From FACHB-1406 sp034189065 (GTDB lineage Bacteria > Cyanobacteriota > Cyanobacteriia > Cyanobacteriales > Spirulinaceae): 64,000 bases of DNA. Both the position numbers and the translations under genes were made by a program. Position 1 is the first letter of the stretch. Each line of letters opens with the position of its first letter. The notes below the pieces were generated by a model. It saw only the letters and a program-made list of their open reading frames with translations. It ran no database searches and was not told where the DNA came from. The stretch spans positions 1 to 64,000 of the forward strand of contig JAXHVQ010000002.1 in NCBI GenBank assembly GCA_034189065.1, written 5' to 3'. Of this stretch, positions 35,355 through 47,100 are shown in pieces.

Positions 35355-35394
35355 CGATGCGCGATCGCGATCTGGGAATTGCGATCGCGCATCG
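35355..35394. repeat. HIP1-containing 14-bp inverted repeat
   Basis: CGATGCGCGATCGC, a 12-base loop, GCGATCGCGCATCG: perfect 14-base arms each holding a HIP1 octamer. It sits in the 350-base gap after the second PEP-CTERM gene's stop (35424, minus strand), so it may end that transcript. The rest of 35074-35423 shows no gene. Confidence 0.8.
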
Positions 35395-35423
35395 CGTACT
35401 TTCCCGATCGCGTTAACCCAATC

Positions 35424-36368
35424 TTAACGATGCGACTTTCTAGCTTTGCGTCCAGCGACGACAAAACCGGTCAAACCCAACAGTCCCAGCATCGCCGAAG
35501 GTTCCGGCACGTCAGTGATAACATCTCCCATTGAAACCTCATAATTCCCCGTATGAGACCTGCCGTCGGCACCCACACCTGCCGCATTAACTAGACCAGA
35601 TTGCGTAGCGTTAAAGCTGTACAGTAACTCTTCTACGCCCCCATAGTTCACTTTAACCACTTCGCTAACTTGGAATCCGTCGTTGATGAGCACCGCCAAC
35701 GGTCCGAGGATCGATGAGTAGAAATCTTTGACATCGTAATGGCCGGCTAAACCAATTAGGAGGTCGTTACCGCTTGTGGTGATATAGGAAACGTTGGGGT
35801 CGCTAGAACGTTGGAATCCTTTCACTTGGTCGCTGAGATAAGCATTGTAGACAGCTTGACGCACCGCAGCACTCGGCGCAAGCAACCAAGAAGATTGACC
35901 GGTCTGCGCAGCCAATACCCCTTTGATCAACGTTTCGTTAGCGGCGAGACCCGAGTTCTGATAGAACTCATTAAACCATTTAGTGGCAAAGGTGTCAGCC
36001 GTGTAGGAGGTATCCAGGCCCGATCCAAACCAATCGGTTGCCGTCAGGCTGCTGACTACGATACTTTTACCAGCAACCGTGCCTTCGATACTCGTGCGAG
36101 CGTTAGAAGTTAAGAAACTGGCTAAATCGTCATTTTCGCTACTGGCGAATAACTCGACGTTTCCACCAGGTGCGCTGCTATCGCCTGCGAGAACGCTATC
36201 GATATCTGCATTGGGATTCACGCAAGTAAAGTTGGGCGGGCAAACATCAAAGAGGAGGTAGTCGTTGTTCCCCGTAATGGTAAAAGCTGAGGCTGAAGTG
36301 CTGGCGATCGCGATCGCGCTTGCAGTCATTGACGCACCCATCACCCATTGTTGAATTTTTCCTTTCAT
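35424..36368 (-). CDS. PEP-CTERM sorting-domain protein, larger
   Basis: A 314-residue exported protein. Signal peptide ending SASA, then a body with a possible calcium or protein-binding feel but no domain I recognise, and the anchor VPEPSAMLGLLGLTGFVVAGRKARK. Two Cys (DVCPPNFTC) near the N-terminus could form a disulphide. Same strand as the preceding PEP-CTERM gene but with 350 bases between, so co-transcription is uncertain. Confidence 0.88.
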   Translation of the reverse strand: MKGKIQQWVMGASMTASAIAIASTSASAFTITGNNDYLLFDVCPPNFTCVNPNADIDSVLAGDSSAPGGNVELFASSENDDLASFLTSNARTSIEGTVAGKSIVVSSLTATDWFGSGLDTSYTADTFATKWFNEFYQNSGLAANETLIKGVLAAQTGQSSWLLAPSAAVRQAVYNAYLSDQVKGFQRSSDPNVSYITTSGNDLLIGLAGHYDVKDFYSSILGPLAVLINDGFQVSEVVKVNYGGVEELLYSFNATQSGLVNAAGVGADGRSHTGNYEVSMGDVITDVPEPSAMLGLLGLTGFVVAGRKARKSHR

Positions 36369-36753
36369 TCGTAATCTCTCTACTAAGTTTGCAACTCTAA
36401 GTCTATAATGACTAGCTTAAATCTCTTTCTCTCATTTTAGGTAAAGTTTGTGTAAATTTTTTGACGATTTTCTGTTAAGATAAGTCAGTGTAATCGCTGA
36501 TATAAATCGAGTTCAGTCTCTAATTTCTCTCATTTTTATTCACAAGAAATTCACAGGATTGGGCGAACATAGACATAGATAGCAGTTTCCACACCTCTGA
36601 AGGACCAGCGATCCCCCACCGCTCCTCCTTTGATTCTCTGCCCTACTAAATCTGGCTGAGTGAGGTCGTATATCGACGACGAGGGACTATTTGCGTTTCA
36701 GGGCAAAAATATTGTGGAATAACCTGTCGTTCTTTGTCAAAAACGAGTATGAC
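36369..36753. other. Intergenic region
   Basis: 385 bases between leuS and the PEP-CTERM gene. AT-rich at 36400-36560, fitting the promoter of the PEP-CTERM gene on the minus strand. No RNA gene or repeat recognised. Confidence 0.5.
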
Positions 36754-39348
36754 CTACTTCGCAACTACAAAATTAACCAATTTACCCGGCACGACGATCG
36801 CTTTTTTAATCTCCTTTCCTTCAAGATATTTTTGAGCGGCTTCCGAGTTACGGGCAAACTCCTCCAATTCCTCCTTAGTCGCTCGGGCGGGAACTTGCAA
36901 GCTTCCTCGTACTTTCCCATTCACCTGAACCACAAGAGTAATTTCATCGACGACTAAAGCATCGGGGTCAAATTCGGGCCATTTTGCAGTCCGCACGGAT
37001 GCTTTATTTCCCAACTCTTGCCACAATTCCTCGGCAATATGAGGGGCAAAGGGAGCCATTAAAACGGTTAAGACCTCCAACCCTTCTCGATAAACTAAGG
37101 AAGTTTTACAAGGCGCATCGCTTAAGGCATTGCTAAGCTTCATCAACTCGGAAATTGCCGTATTAAATTGGTACTCTCCGGTTAAATCTTCGGAAACTTC
37201 CTTAATTGCTGTATGAATGGCGCGACGCAAATCTTTCTCCTCTTTCGTCAAAGAAGATGAGTGTTTTTTCTGATGTTGGCTGCCATTATCTGCCCATTCT
37301 GCCATCAAGCGCCAAACGCGGTTCAAAAAGCGAAATTGCCCTTCAACGTCCGCATCTTCCCACTCTAAATCTTTCTCCGGCGGCGCTTTGAACAAAATAA
37401 ACATTCGCGCGGTATCTACGCCATACTTAGAAATTACCTCTTCGGGGGTAACACCATTGCCCTTGGATTTGGACATGGTTGCATAGCACTCTTGCAAGAC
37501 CTCGTCCGTTTCAGGATCGCGGGGATTGGCAGGATTCACTAAATGAGAGGGAATCCATTTATTTTTCCCCTCCTTATTGGGATTAAAATAGGTTTTTCCC
37601 TGTACCATGCCCTGGGTTAACAGGCGTTGGAAGGGTTCGTCGAAATTGAGTAATCCGCGATCGCGCAACACCTTCGTAAAGAAACGGGAATACAACAAAT
37701 GTAAAATTGCGTGTTCGATTCCCCCAACATACTGATCCACCGGCATCCAATCGTTAACTTTCGCCGGATCGAATATTTGTTCCTCATTATTAGCGTCGGT
37801 GTAGCGCAAAAAATACCACGACGAATCGATAAACGTATCCATCGTATCGGTTTCTCGCTTCGCCGGTTCGCCACAACTGGGACAGGGAACGTTAACCCAA
37901 TCCCCCATTTGCGCCAAGGGAGAGGGACCGCGACCGGAAAATTCGACATTTTCGGGCAAGCACACGGGCAAATCTGCATCGGGGACGGGAACTGCGCCGC
38001 AACTGGGACAATGAATAATGGGGATTGGCGCGCCCCAGTACCGCTGACGAGAAATTAACCAATCGCGGAGGCGATATTGCACTCTCGCTTTACCGTAGCC
38101 TTGTTTTTCGGCGTAGGCGATAACTTTTTCTTTGCCTTCGATTGAGGGGGTTCCGTCAAATTCCCCCGAATTTACCATAATTCCGGGATCGACGTAAGCT
38201 GCTTTCAACGGTTCACCCCCCTCTGTCCCCCCTTGGATTTGGGGGGATGAAGCGGGAACGATAACGGTTTTAATGGCAAGATCGTTCTGTTTGGCAAATT
38301 GAAAATCGCGGGTATCGTGGGCGGGAACCCCCATCACTGCACCCGTTCCGTATTCGTAGAGAACGTAGTCGGCAATCCAAATGGGAATCTCTTCGCCAGT
38401 GAAGGGATTGATTGCCATCCCGCCGGTGGGAATGCCGCGTTTGGGTTTATCTTCGGCGGTGCGTTCCAGTTCGCTTTCGGCGGATATTTCCTCGATAAAG
38501 CCATCGACTGCCGATTTTTGACTTTTTGGGGTCACTTTGGGCGTTAAGGGGTGTTCTGGGGCGAGGACAACGTAGGTCACGCCATAAACCGTGTCGGGAC
38601 GGGTGGTGAAAACGGCAATTTTTTCGTCCCTGCCGACGATGGGGAATTCAACGGTTGCGCCAACGGATTTGCCGATCCAGTTGGCTTGCATGGTTTTGAC
38701 GCGATCGGGCCAACCGTCTAATTTATCTAAATCGTTGAGGAGTTGTTCGGCGTAGTCGGTGATTTTGAAGAACCACTGGCGCAACAGTTTGCGTTCGACG
38801 ATCGCGCCCGATCGCCAGGAACGTCCTTCGCTATCGACTTGTTCGTTGGCTAATACGGTTTGGTCGATGGGGTCCCAGTTGACGGCGGCTTCTTTTTGAT
38901 AAGCGAGTTCGGCTGCGTAAAATTGCAAGAAAATCCATTGAGTCCATTTATAATAATCGGGGGAACAGGTGGCAAGTTCTCGTTCCCAGTCGAGGGAGAA
39001 GCCGAGTTGTTGGAGTTGCCGTTTCATTTGGGCGATATTTTCGTTCGTCCACTGCGCTGGGGGAACGCCGCGATCGATCGCCGCATTTTCGGCTGGCAAC
39101 CCAAACGCATCCCATCCCATTGGATGTAGTACCCGATACCCTTGCATCCGTTTGAAGCGCGCGATCGCGTCGGTGATGGTATAGTTGCGAACGTGACCCA
39201 TGTGCAGATTCCCCGAGGGGTAGGGAAACATGGATAAGGCGTAAAATTTAGGCGCGTTGGAGTTGATGGGGGTTTTATCTAAACCCATTTCGGCCCATAT
39301 TTGCTGCCACTTCTGTTCGATCGCTGCTGCATCGTATCGGGATTCCAC
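36754..39348 (-). CDS. leuS: Leucyl-tRNA synthetase
   Basis: An 864-residue class I synthetase charging tRNA-Leu. HMGH at residues 49-52, the editing domain with GTGAVMGVPAHDTRDF, SRQRYWGAPIPIIHC with a CPSC zinc-type pair, ETDTMDTFIDSSWYFLRY, and the KMSKS loop as TMSKSKG. In the editing domain, a segment SSPQIQGGTEGGEPLK is encoded by a G-run palindrome (38226-38247) of intergenic type, apparently tolerated in a surface loop. Confidence 0.97.
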   Translation of the reverse strand: MESRYDAAAIEQKWQQIWAEMGLDKTPINSNAPKFYALSMFPYPSGNLHMGHVRNYTITDAIARFKRMQGYRVLHPMGWDAFGLPAENAAIDRGVPPAQWTNENIAQMKRQLQQLGFSLDWERELATCSPDYYKWTQWIFLQFYAAELAYQKEAAVNWDPIDQTVLANEQVDSEGRSWRSGAIVERKLLRQWFFKITDYAEQLLNDLDKLDGWPDRVKTMQANWIGKSVGATVEFPIVGRDEKIAVFTTRPDTVYGVTYVVLAPEHPLTPKVTPKSQKSAVDGFIEEISAESELERTAEDKPKRGIPTGGMAINPFTGEEIPIWIADYVLYEYGTGAVMGVPAHDTRDFQFAKQNDLAIKTVIVPASSPQIQGGTEGGEPLKAAYVDPGIMVNSGEFDGTPSIEGKEKVIAYAEKQGYGKARVQYRLRDWLISRQRYWGAPIPIIHCPSCGAVPVPDADLPVCLPENVEFSGRGPSPLAQMGDWVNVPCPSCGEPAKRETDTMDTFIDSSWYFLRYTDANNEEQIFDPAKVNDWMPVDQYVGGIEHAILHLLYSRFFTKVLRDRGLLNFDEPFQRLLTQGMVQGKTYFNPNKEGKNKWIPSHLVNPANPRDPETDEVLQECYATMSKSKGNGVTPEEVISKYGVDTARMFILFKAPPEKDLEWEDADVEGQFRFLNRVWRLMAEWADNGSQHQKKHSSSLTKEEKDLRRAIHTAIKEVSEDLTGEYQFNTAISELMKLSNALSDAPCKTSLVYREGLEVLTVLMAPFAPHIAEELWQELGNKASVRTAKWPEFDPDALVVDEITLVVQVNGKVRGSLQVPARATKEELEEFARNSEAAQKYLEGKEIKKAIVVPGKLVNFVVAK
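38226..38247. repeat. G/C-run palindrome inside leuS
   Basis: TCCCCCC, TTGGATTT, GGGGGGA: a 7-base stem of the type usually found between cyanobacterial genes, here read through in frame within the synthetase editing domain. Confidence 0.75.
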
Positions 39349-39559
39349 AATTGTCTCTCCTGGGTGGGGTGGAAATTGTACTATTTTATTGTATTACAGG
39401 CGATCGCAACTGTGCGCGATCGCTTCGTCCGCACACCCCTCCCCCATCAGATCCCCGCTACGGCCAACCCTACACCGACCCCTACGCCGAGGAAAATCCC
39501 CCCACCGCAGGGTACTACGACGCGGAAAATCGCCAACCTATCGACTTACCGAGACTAAA

Positions 39560-39662
39560 TATAGCAATCCTAAATAGGTTGCTATATTTCTTGTTTCCAG
39601 AAGCCTTGCCACACAGGGGTTTCAGAAACCCACCGTCCTACGATCAATCTAGGATTGCTATA
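39560..39662. mobile_element. MITE-like element, 13-bp perfect TIR
   Basis: TATAGCAATCCTA at 39560-39572 is mirrored exactly at 39650-39662. 103 bases, no coding capacity. Ends TA, as for IS630/mariner-type elements. Within the 454-base gap between leuS and the ATPase gene. Just left of it (39470-39558) a frame reads YGQPYTDPYAEENPPTAGYY, which looks protein-like and may be an orphan gene tail. Confidence 0.85.
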
Positions 39663-39802
39663 GTTGGGACGCGATCGCCACAACTCCTTCAATTTCTGAA
39701 GAAGGAAGCCCAGATTGGGAAGATGAGGCTCGTTGCCAGCGATAGGAGCGATCGCGAGCTAAAATCAAAGAGCTAAGACCGTATATATTCGCAAACCGTT
39801 CC

Positions 39803-41116
39803 ATGATTTTAGACCCGGTCAAGTTTTTTAACGCCTGTAACCCCAGTAAAACCCTGAATATCGATCGCGCTGAAGACTATTCCTACTATATCGACTTTTC
39901 TCCAGTGCGCGGCCCGAACGCCATTCAACGGTTACGACGAACCATCGTCCATCAACCGGACGAAACCACTTGCCAATTGTTCGCGGGGCATATCGGATGC
40001 GGTAAATCGACGGAACTGTTTCGGCTGAAAAGCGAACTGGAACAACAGGGGTTCCACGTTGTCTATTTTGAGTCGAGTGCGGATTTAGACATGGCAGATG
40101 TCGATGTTAGCGATATTTTACTCGCGATCGCGCGTCAGGTGACCGGCAGTTTGGAAGCTGCTAACATTCATCTCAAACCTGGATACCTCCTCAATCTGTT
40201 TAGCGAAGTTGCGGATTTCCTGCAAACGCCCATCGAGTTTTCAGCAGAAGCGTCCGTTTCTTTTCCGTTAAAATTGGGTAAAATTACAGCAAAAACTAAG
40301 GATAGTCCCAAACTTCGCAGTCAATTGCGACAATACCTAGAACCGCGCACGGCAGGAATTCTAGAAGCCATTAATCAAGAAATTCTCGGACGCGCAACCG
40401 AGTTGCTCAAACAGCGGGGACAGAAGGGATTGGTGACAATTGTGGACAATCTCGATCGCGTCGATTTGTCTCGAAAAGCCTCCGGTCGCTCTCAACCGGA
40501 ATATCTCTTCGTCGATCGCGGGGAACAGTTGAAACGGTTGAATTGCCACGTTGTCTATACTATTCCGCTGGTGCTGATTTTCTCTAACGAATTGAGTCCC
40601 CTCATCAACCGCTTTGGCATTAAACCCATTGTTTTACCAATGGTTGCTGCAACAGAGCGCGATGGAAGCGATTGTCAAGAAGGAATGAAATTGTTGCGAC
40701 AGATGGTTCTCGCTCGAGCTTTTCCCCATTTGCAACCCGAAAAACGCCTAGACGCGATCGCGCAAGTCTTTGACGCACCCGAAACGTTAGACCGATTGTG
40801 TCGCATTAGCGGCGGTCACGCGCGCAATCTCTTGATTTTGCTCTACAGTTGTTTGCAGGAGGAGGATCCTCCCATCCAAAAAGATTGTTTGGAACGGGCG
40901 ATCCGAGAGCATCGAGACGACTTGATTGCAGCCATTAGCGATAGTGAGTGGGCGCTGTTGCATCAAATTGTAGAGCAGGGGGATAACGTACAGGGAGAGG
41001 AGGAGTACCAAATTTTGCTGCGCAGTCTTTTTTTATTGGAGTATCGCGATAAAGAGGGGCGCTGGTTTGGGGTGAATCCCGCGATCGCAGAGTCGAAGAA
41101 GTTTCAACAAGGATGA
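39803..41116 (+). CDS. P-loop ATPase paired with a STAND-WD40 protein
   Basis: A 437-residue soluble AAA/STAND-like ATPase. Walker A GHIGCGKST at residues 62-70, a hydrophobic strand ending in DNLDRV as Walker B (about residue 210-220), and an arginine-rich C-terminal helical region. The start LDPVKFFNACNPSKTL..YYIDFSPVRG resembles a family of cyanobacterial ATPases found next to large NTPase genes. The next gene begins six bases after its stop, so the two form one unit. Function unknown; regulatory or defence roles are possible. Confidence 0.75.
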   Translation: MILDPVKFFNACNPSKTLNIDRAEDYSYYIDFSPVRGPNAIQRLRRTIVHQPDETTCQLFAGHIGCGKSTELFRLKSELEQQGFHVVYFESSADLDMADVDVSDILLAIARQVTGSLEAANIHLKPGYLLNLFSEVADFLQTPIEFSAEASVSFPLKLGKITAKTKDSPKLRSQLRQYLEPRTAGILEAINQEILGRATELLKQRGQKGLVTIVDNLDRVDLSRKASGRSQPEYLFVDRGEQLKRLNCHVVYTIPLVLIFSNELSPLINRFGIKPIVLPMVAATERDGSDCQEGMKLLRQMVLARAFPHLQPEKRLDAIAQVFDAPETLDRLCRISGGHARNLLILLYSCLQEEDPPIQKDCLERAIREHRDDLIAAISDSEWALLHQIVEQGDNVQGEEEYQILLRSLFLLEYRDKEGRWFGVNPAIAESKKFQQG

Positions 41117-41122
41117 GCAACT

Positions 41123-44100
41123 GTGAACGACACCGACCGACTTTCACAATTAGCTGCTGATAACGACCGCTCCCTCAAAAAGCTGTTGCGCGCGATCGCG
41201 AATTCCCAAGGCAACTTTGCGCTGATTCTCGTTCGCTGCAACTACACTCTCCTCGCCGAACAAGTCCTAAAGCGTCTCGAGGCGATATGTCCGCTGTCCT
41301 TGGGCAAACTGTACCTCCCTGGGTCAGTGGAAACTCTCTACACCACCCTTCAAACAGAATTAGGTGGGGAATGCCCCCCAGCGCTACTCGTTTTTGGATT
41401 GGAGTCAGCGAGCGCCATCGACCGGATGTTGACCTCTACCAATCAGGTGCGAGAAGAATTCCGCAAGCATTTCCCATTTCCGGTTGTTCTTTGGGTCAAC
41501 GACGACCTTTTGCAAAAATTAACGCGGTTTGCTCCCGATTTTAAAAGTTGGGCGGCAATTCCTATTAAGTTCGAGATGCCGGTACAAGTATTGCTCGATG
41601 GCCTCCAACGGACAATGGATAGCGCGTTTGCAGCGCTGTTGGAAGTCGGTGCGGGGAAATTTATCGATAGTGCCTCTATTGCTCTCCCTGCGGGGTCTTT
41701 GCGCCTCGCGGAGTTGGAAACTGCCTTGGGCGATTTAGAGCGCTGTGGAGAACGGCTCGAGCCGGAACTGGAGGCGAATTTGCGTTTTTTAATCGGTCGC
41801 AAGGCAGAACTTGAGGGCGATAGGCAAAAGGCGAGGAGGTATTACGAATGCAGTTGGCAGTGCTGGCAAAACAGGGTAAACCTTGAGGAAGCAAGCGGTT
41901 CTGCCTTCGAGCGATATGGGTGTTTGTTGTTTCACTTGGGATTGTGGTGGCGGCAAGAGGCAATCCGCAATCGTACTGAGTACGAGGCAGCTTGTCAGAA
42001 GGCGAGGGAGTATTATCGTCACTGTGTCGGGGCATTGCGAAGAAGCGATCGCCCGGAGTTGGAGCAACGGTTTATCAATGCTTTGGGCGAGGTGTTGACT
42101 CGGTTGGAGGCGTGGGAGGAACTGAAGGCGACGGCTGAACGAGCGGTGAGTTTGCATCGGACGCAGCAAGATTCGGTTCGACTTGCTTATGGCTATGGTT
42201 TGTTGGCGGAAGTGGCGCTGCACGAGGGGAAGGGAGAGGAAGCCAAGGGTTATGCAGAGTTGGCGCTGCGGTCCAACGAAGAGCCATCGACTTCGACGGG
42301 GGACTGGAGTTGGAACAGACAGCATTACTGTAATTATTATCGGTTGTTGCTGGCGCGATCGCAACGGCAGCTCGGACGGGAGGAGGAGGCGATCGCGCAT
42401 TTGGAGGTGGCGAGGGCGGAGAGTTTTCCCGAAAGCGATCCGTTGTTGTATATTGGCATTTTGGAGAATCTGCGATCGCTCCAATTTGAACGGGGCGAGT
42501 ATTTAGAGGCGTTTAAAACCAAGCAAGAACAGCAGTCTATCGAGCAACAGTACGGTTTGCGAGCGTTTGTGGGGGCAGGACGGTTGCAGGCGAGGCGACA
42601 GGTGGTTCATCCCGCGATCGCGTCTCCCTCGGGCGCGCATCCAGAAATTGCCGCTTCTGGGCGCTTAAATGACGTAAAACGCCTCGTCGAGCGGATTTGC
42701 CGTACCGATCGCAAGCTGACGATTATTCACGGACAGTCGGGGGTGGGCAAAAGCTCCCTCGTCCAAGCTGGGTTGATGCCTGCGTTAAGGCAAATGGCCA
42801 TTGAAGCGCGGGATGTTTTGCCGGTTTTGTTACAGGTTTACAGCGATTGGGCGCAGAATTTGGGGGCTTCTTATGCCCAGTCTTACCGGGAAGTGCGGGG
42901 CTTAAGTTTGCCCGTTCTTTTGGACTCGATGGCAGCTTTTTTGGAGGAAATTCGGAGGACGAGCGATCGCAATTTACTCACGGTTTTGATTTTCGATCAG
43001 TTTGAGGAGTTCTTTTTTGCTTATACCGATCCGAGTCAGAGGAGACCGTTTTTTGAATTCTTGCGAGACTGTCTCGATACGCCCTATGTAAAAGTGATTC
43101 TTTCGTTGCGGGAGGACTATTTGCACTACCTGCTCGAATGCAATCGCCTCGTACAGTTGAATATTATTAATAATAACATTTTAGATAAAGGTATTCTGTA
43201 TTATTTGGGGAATTTCTCGCCTAAAGATGCGAAAACGGTGATTGAGACGTTGACGAGGAATGCCCAGTTTTATTTAGATTCAGATTTGCTGGAAGCCTTG
43301 GTACGAGATTTAGCAGGCGAGCTGGAAGAGGTTCGTCCCATTGAGTTACAGGTGGTGGGCGCGCAACTGCAAGGGGAAAAGATTACAACTTTGGTTCAAT
43401 ATCGCGATCGCGGACCGAAAGAAGCGTTAGTCGAGCGCTTTTTAGACGAAATTGTCAAAGATTGCGGTCCGAACAACAAAAACTTTGTCAAAATTATTTT
43501 GTACTTACTGACGGATGAAAATAATACCCGTCCCCTCAAAACCCGCGCCGAACTAGAAGCCGAACTTTCTATCGAGTCCGAACGCTTGGATTCGATCCTC
43601 GATATTTTGGTGCGATCGGGTTTAGTCTTTCAAGTTCCCGGTTTTCCCGACGGGCGCTATCAACTGGTACACGACTATCTCGTCCCCTTTATTCGACAGC
43701 GACAGGCGGCGACTTTAGTGGCAGAGTTGGAGAAAGAAAGAGAGCAAAGAAAGCTGACGGAAGCCAAACTCAATCAAGCCTTGAAACGGCAGCTCAAAAC
43801 ATCGCGCAGGGCAGGCGTGACGTTGGCTACGTTATTAGTTGCTATTACCGGATTTGCTGCCGTTGCGACGGTTGCGGGAATTAATTTGTATATTTCAAAT
43901 CTTGTTTCGGAGTCTTCAAAAAATACGGGAATTGACCGACTCATTTCAGCAATTCGGGCGGGAAAAAGACTTGCTCAATTTCCCGTTGGCATACCGGGTT
44001 TACAGTTGCAAACAACCGCAGAACTGAATAACGCAATTTCTAATTTAGACGAACTCAATCGCTTAGAAGGACACGAAGCTGGCGTAACTAAAGTCACTTT

Positions 44101-47100
44101 CAGCCCTAATGGAAAATCAATTGCTTCTGCTGATGAAAATAATACTGTAAAAATTTGGAACTTAGAAGGGGAAATTTTAGCAACTTTGACTGGACACACA
44201 GATAAAATAGTTGGCATCAATTTTAGTTCTGATGCTCGACTGATTGCTTCTGCCAGCGAAGATAAGACAATTGGAGTTTGGACGGTTCAAGGGCAAAAAA
44301 TAAAGACACTAGAGCTTCCTAACGCTATCTCCAGTGTAGGTTTCAGTGCCGACAATCAAAAACTTGCGACTCCTTCAGGTAAAACCATTATTCTTTGGGA
44401 TATCTCTAGTGGAAAGTCTATCAAGACGATCTCTGGTCACGAAGCAGTTATAACCAGCACTGCCTTTAGTCCAGATGGACAAATAATTGCCGCTGCCGAT
44501 CGCAATGATACGGTAAAGCTCTGGAGTCTCGACGGGCGAGAACTTCAAAGTATTGAGAATTACGGGACGATTGATATTCGCTTCAGTGCCGGTGGGAAAA
44601 TGCTGATTTTGGTAAGTCAAGACCGAAGCATTAAGTATTATTTGTTGGATGGCACTTTGGTTAAAAATGCTGAGTTCAGAGGAAATAATGGAGAAATTGA
44701 AGTGTCTAGTCTGAGGCCGGATGGAGAGCTGCAAGCTTATGTTGGGCGATATAATACAGAACAAATCGGTCTTATTTATGAGGAAGGATTTTCCATAGGG
44801 ACATCTTTCAAACATAGCGACCTCATTAGCGATCTAAGTTTCAGTCCAGATGGAAAAATTTTAGCTTCAGCCAGTCAAGATAAAACAATTCGACTTTGGA
44901 ACCTTAGTCTGACGAGTGGTGGGTTCAATTGGGATAACTCAGTCGATCGAGTTCAATTTAATCGGGACGGCAGCACCATTGCCGCTGCTCGATCTGATAA
45001 CACAATTCAGCTTTTGGATAAACAGGGCAAACTTCGGAAAACGCTAGCGGCTAACGGTTCTATCCTCCAATTCGATCCAAGCGGTAAAGTATTAGTGACA
45101 GGCAGTGCTGAAGATGTTATCAAACTTCGCCACCTCAATGGTCAGTCGATTGTATTGCGAGGGCATCCCAATGGTATAGTTGGCGCAAGCATCAGTCCGG
45201 ATGGCAAGAGAATTGTTTCCGTAGGTTACGACGGGGTTTTGAATTTCTGGGACAGCGACGGTCAATTAATTAAAACTCAAGACGGTCAATCCCTCGATAC
45301 TCGATGGACGGTGTGGTACGAAAAGAAAAATAGCCTTCAGTTTAGCCCCGATAGTCAGCGCATTGCCGTCATTACTGAAAATAATCGCGTCCAACTGTGG
45401 ACTCGCGACGGAAATCTCCTTGGTATTTTAAAAGGACACACGAGCGAAATCTATCGCGTCCGATTTAGTCCCGATAGCCAACAAATTGCCACAATCGGTG
45501 ATGATAATTTTGTTCATCTTTACACCAGAAATGGAAAAAAAATTGGGGTTTTAAAGGGACATAAAAATCAAGTCTCTGACGTGAAGTTCAGTCCTAATAG
45601 TGCCATTATCGCTTCGACGAGTCAAAGCACGATTAAGCTATGGCAGCGGGATGGCAGCTTCATCAGAAACTTGAATGGTCGCGGTATCCAAACAATCAAC
45701 TTCAGTCCCGATAGCACGATAATTGCTGCCTCGACTTACTACGATACGGTGCAACTGTGGAGCATTGATGGTCGGGAGATCGCAACACTACTCCATAATG
45801 GCGAAGTTACCGACGTGAGTTTCAGTCCAGACGGAGAAATATTGGCTTCTGCGAGTGCTGATAATCTTGTTCGGTTGTGGCGCAAGGATGGCACTCCCAT
45901 CAAGAAACTACGAGGACATCTTGATACGGTCAATCAGGTTATTTTTAGTCCCAACGGTCAAACCCTTGCTTCTCTAAGCGACGATGGCACGGTGCGGCTT
46001 TGGACGCGAGAGGGGACGAGTCTTAAAACGCTTCAACCTGCTAGCGAAGAGGATGATTCGCGCAATACTGATAGAGAAGACCGCATTGAATTTAGCAAGG
46101 ATGGTCGGGTTATCGCTTTGATGAGCAAGGTTAACAGCCAAGGTGAATCAAATTCCACTATTCGTCTCTGGGATAGTCAAGATCAAAAACTCAAAACGTT
46201 TCAAACTCAAGAAGACTTGGATTTAGATGACATTGCTTTTAGTGCGGAGAGCAAGACGCTCATGGCGGTCGAACACGACCCAACGCTGAAAATGTGGGGA
46301 GTCGATGGTTCATCACTAGCAACATTTCAAGGACATCGAGACCGGGTCACGAGCGCCAGTTTTAGTTCCGATGGTACAATTTTGGCTACTGCCAGCGACG
46401 ACAAAACTGTTAAACTATGGAATCGAAACGGCCAACTTCTGAAAACCCTCGACCACGAGGATAAAGTTAATAGCGTTAGTTTTAGTCCCGATAGCCAAAT
46501 TTGGGCTTCTGCCAGCGATGATAAGACGGTTAAATTGTGGAATCGAAACGGCCAACTTCTGAAAACTCTCGACCACGAAGATACAGTTAACCGTGTCAAT
46601 TTTAGTCCTAATGGCAAAATTCTTGCTTCTGCTAGCGATGATAAAACGGTTAAATTGTGGAATCAGGACGGTCGATTTCTTAAGAAACTAGAACATCCTA
46701 ACGAAGTGAAAGACATTCGCTTCAGACCAGATAGTAAAGCGATTGCTTCAGTTACAGAGGATAATACTATAAAACTCTGGCGAATTCGCGATCGCAAAGA
46801 GCTAATTAAGCCCATCGAAAAGGGAAATAATGTTCTAACTATACCGGGTTTTAGTCCAGACGGTAAACTTTTGACTACCGCTAGCTCGAATAGCTTACAA
46901 TTTTCGATTCTCAGTGGAGTTTGGTTTAAGGATGCCGAACTGTCAAGTACAAGATTAGCCAATCTAAATTTCAGCGTTGGGAGAGCCACTCTCGCTGTTA
47001 AGGAGAATAAAGGCGTTTCAATCGTCGATTTAGAACTCGATCCCCTCCTCGCGCGCGCCTGCGACCTCGCGCGCAACTACCTGACCCATAGCACGGAATT

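Noticed and set aside
39351..39776. 141-codon + strand gene before the ATPase
   Set aside because: Start overlaps leuS antisense and the end crosses the MITE; only a central YGQPYTDPYAEE stretch looks protein-like.
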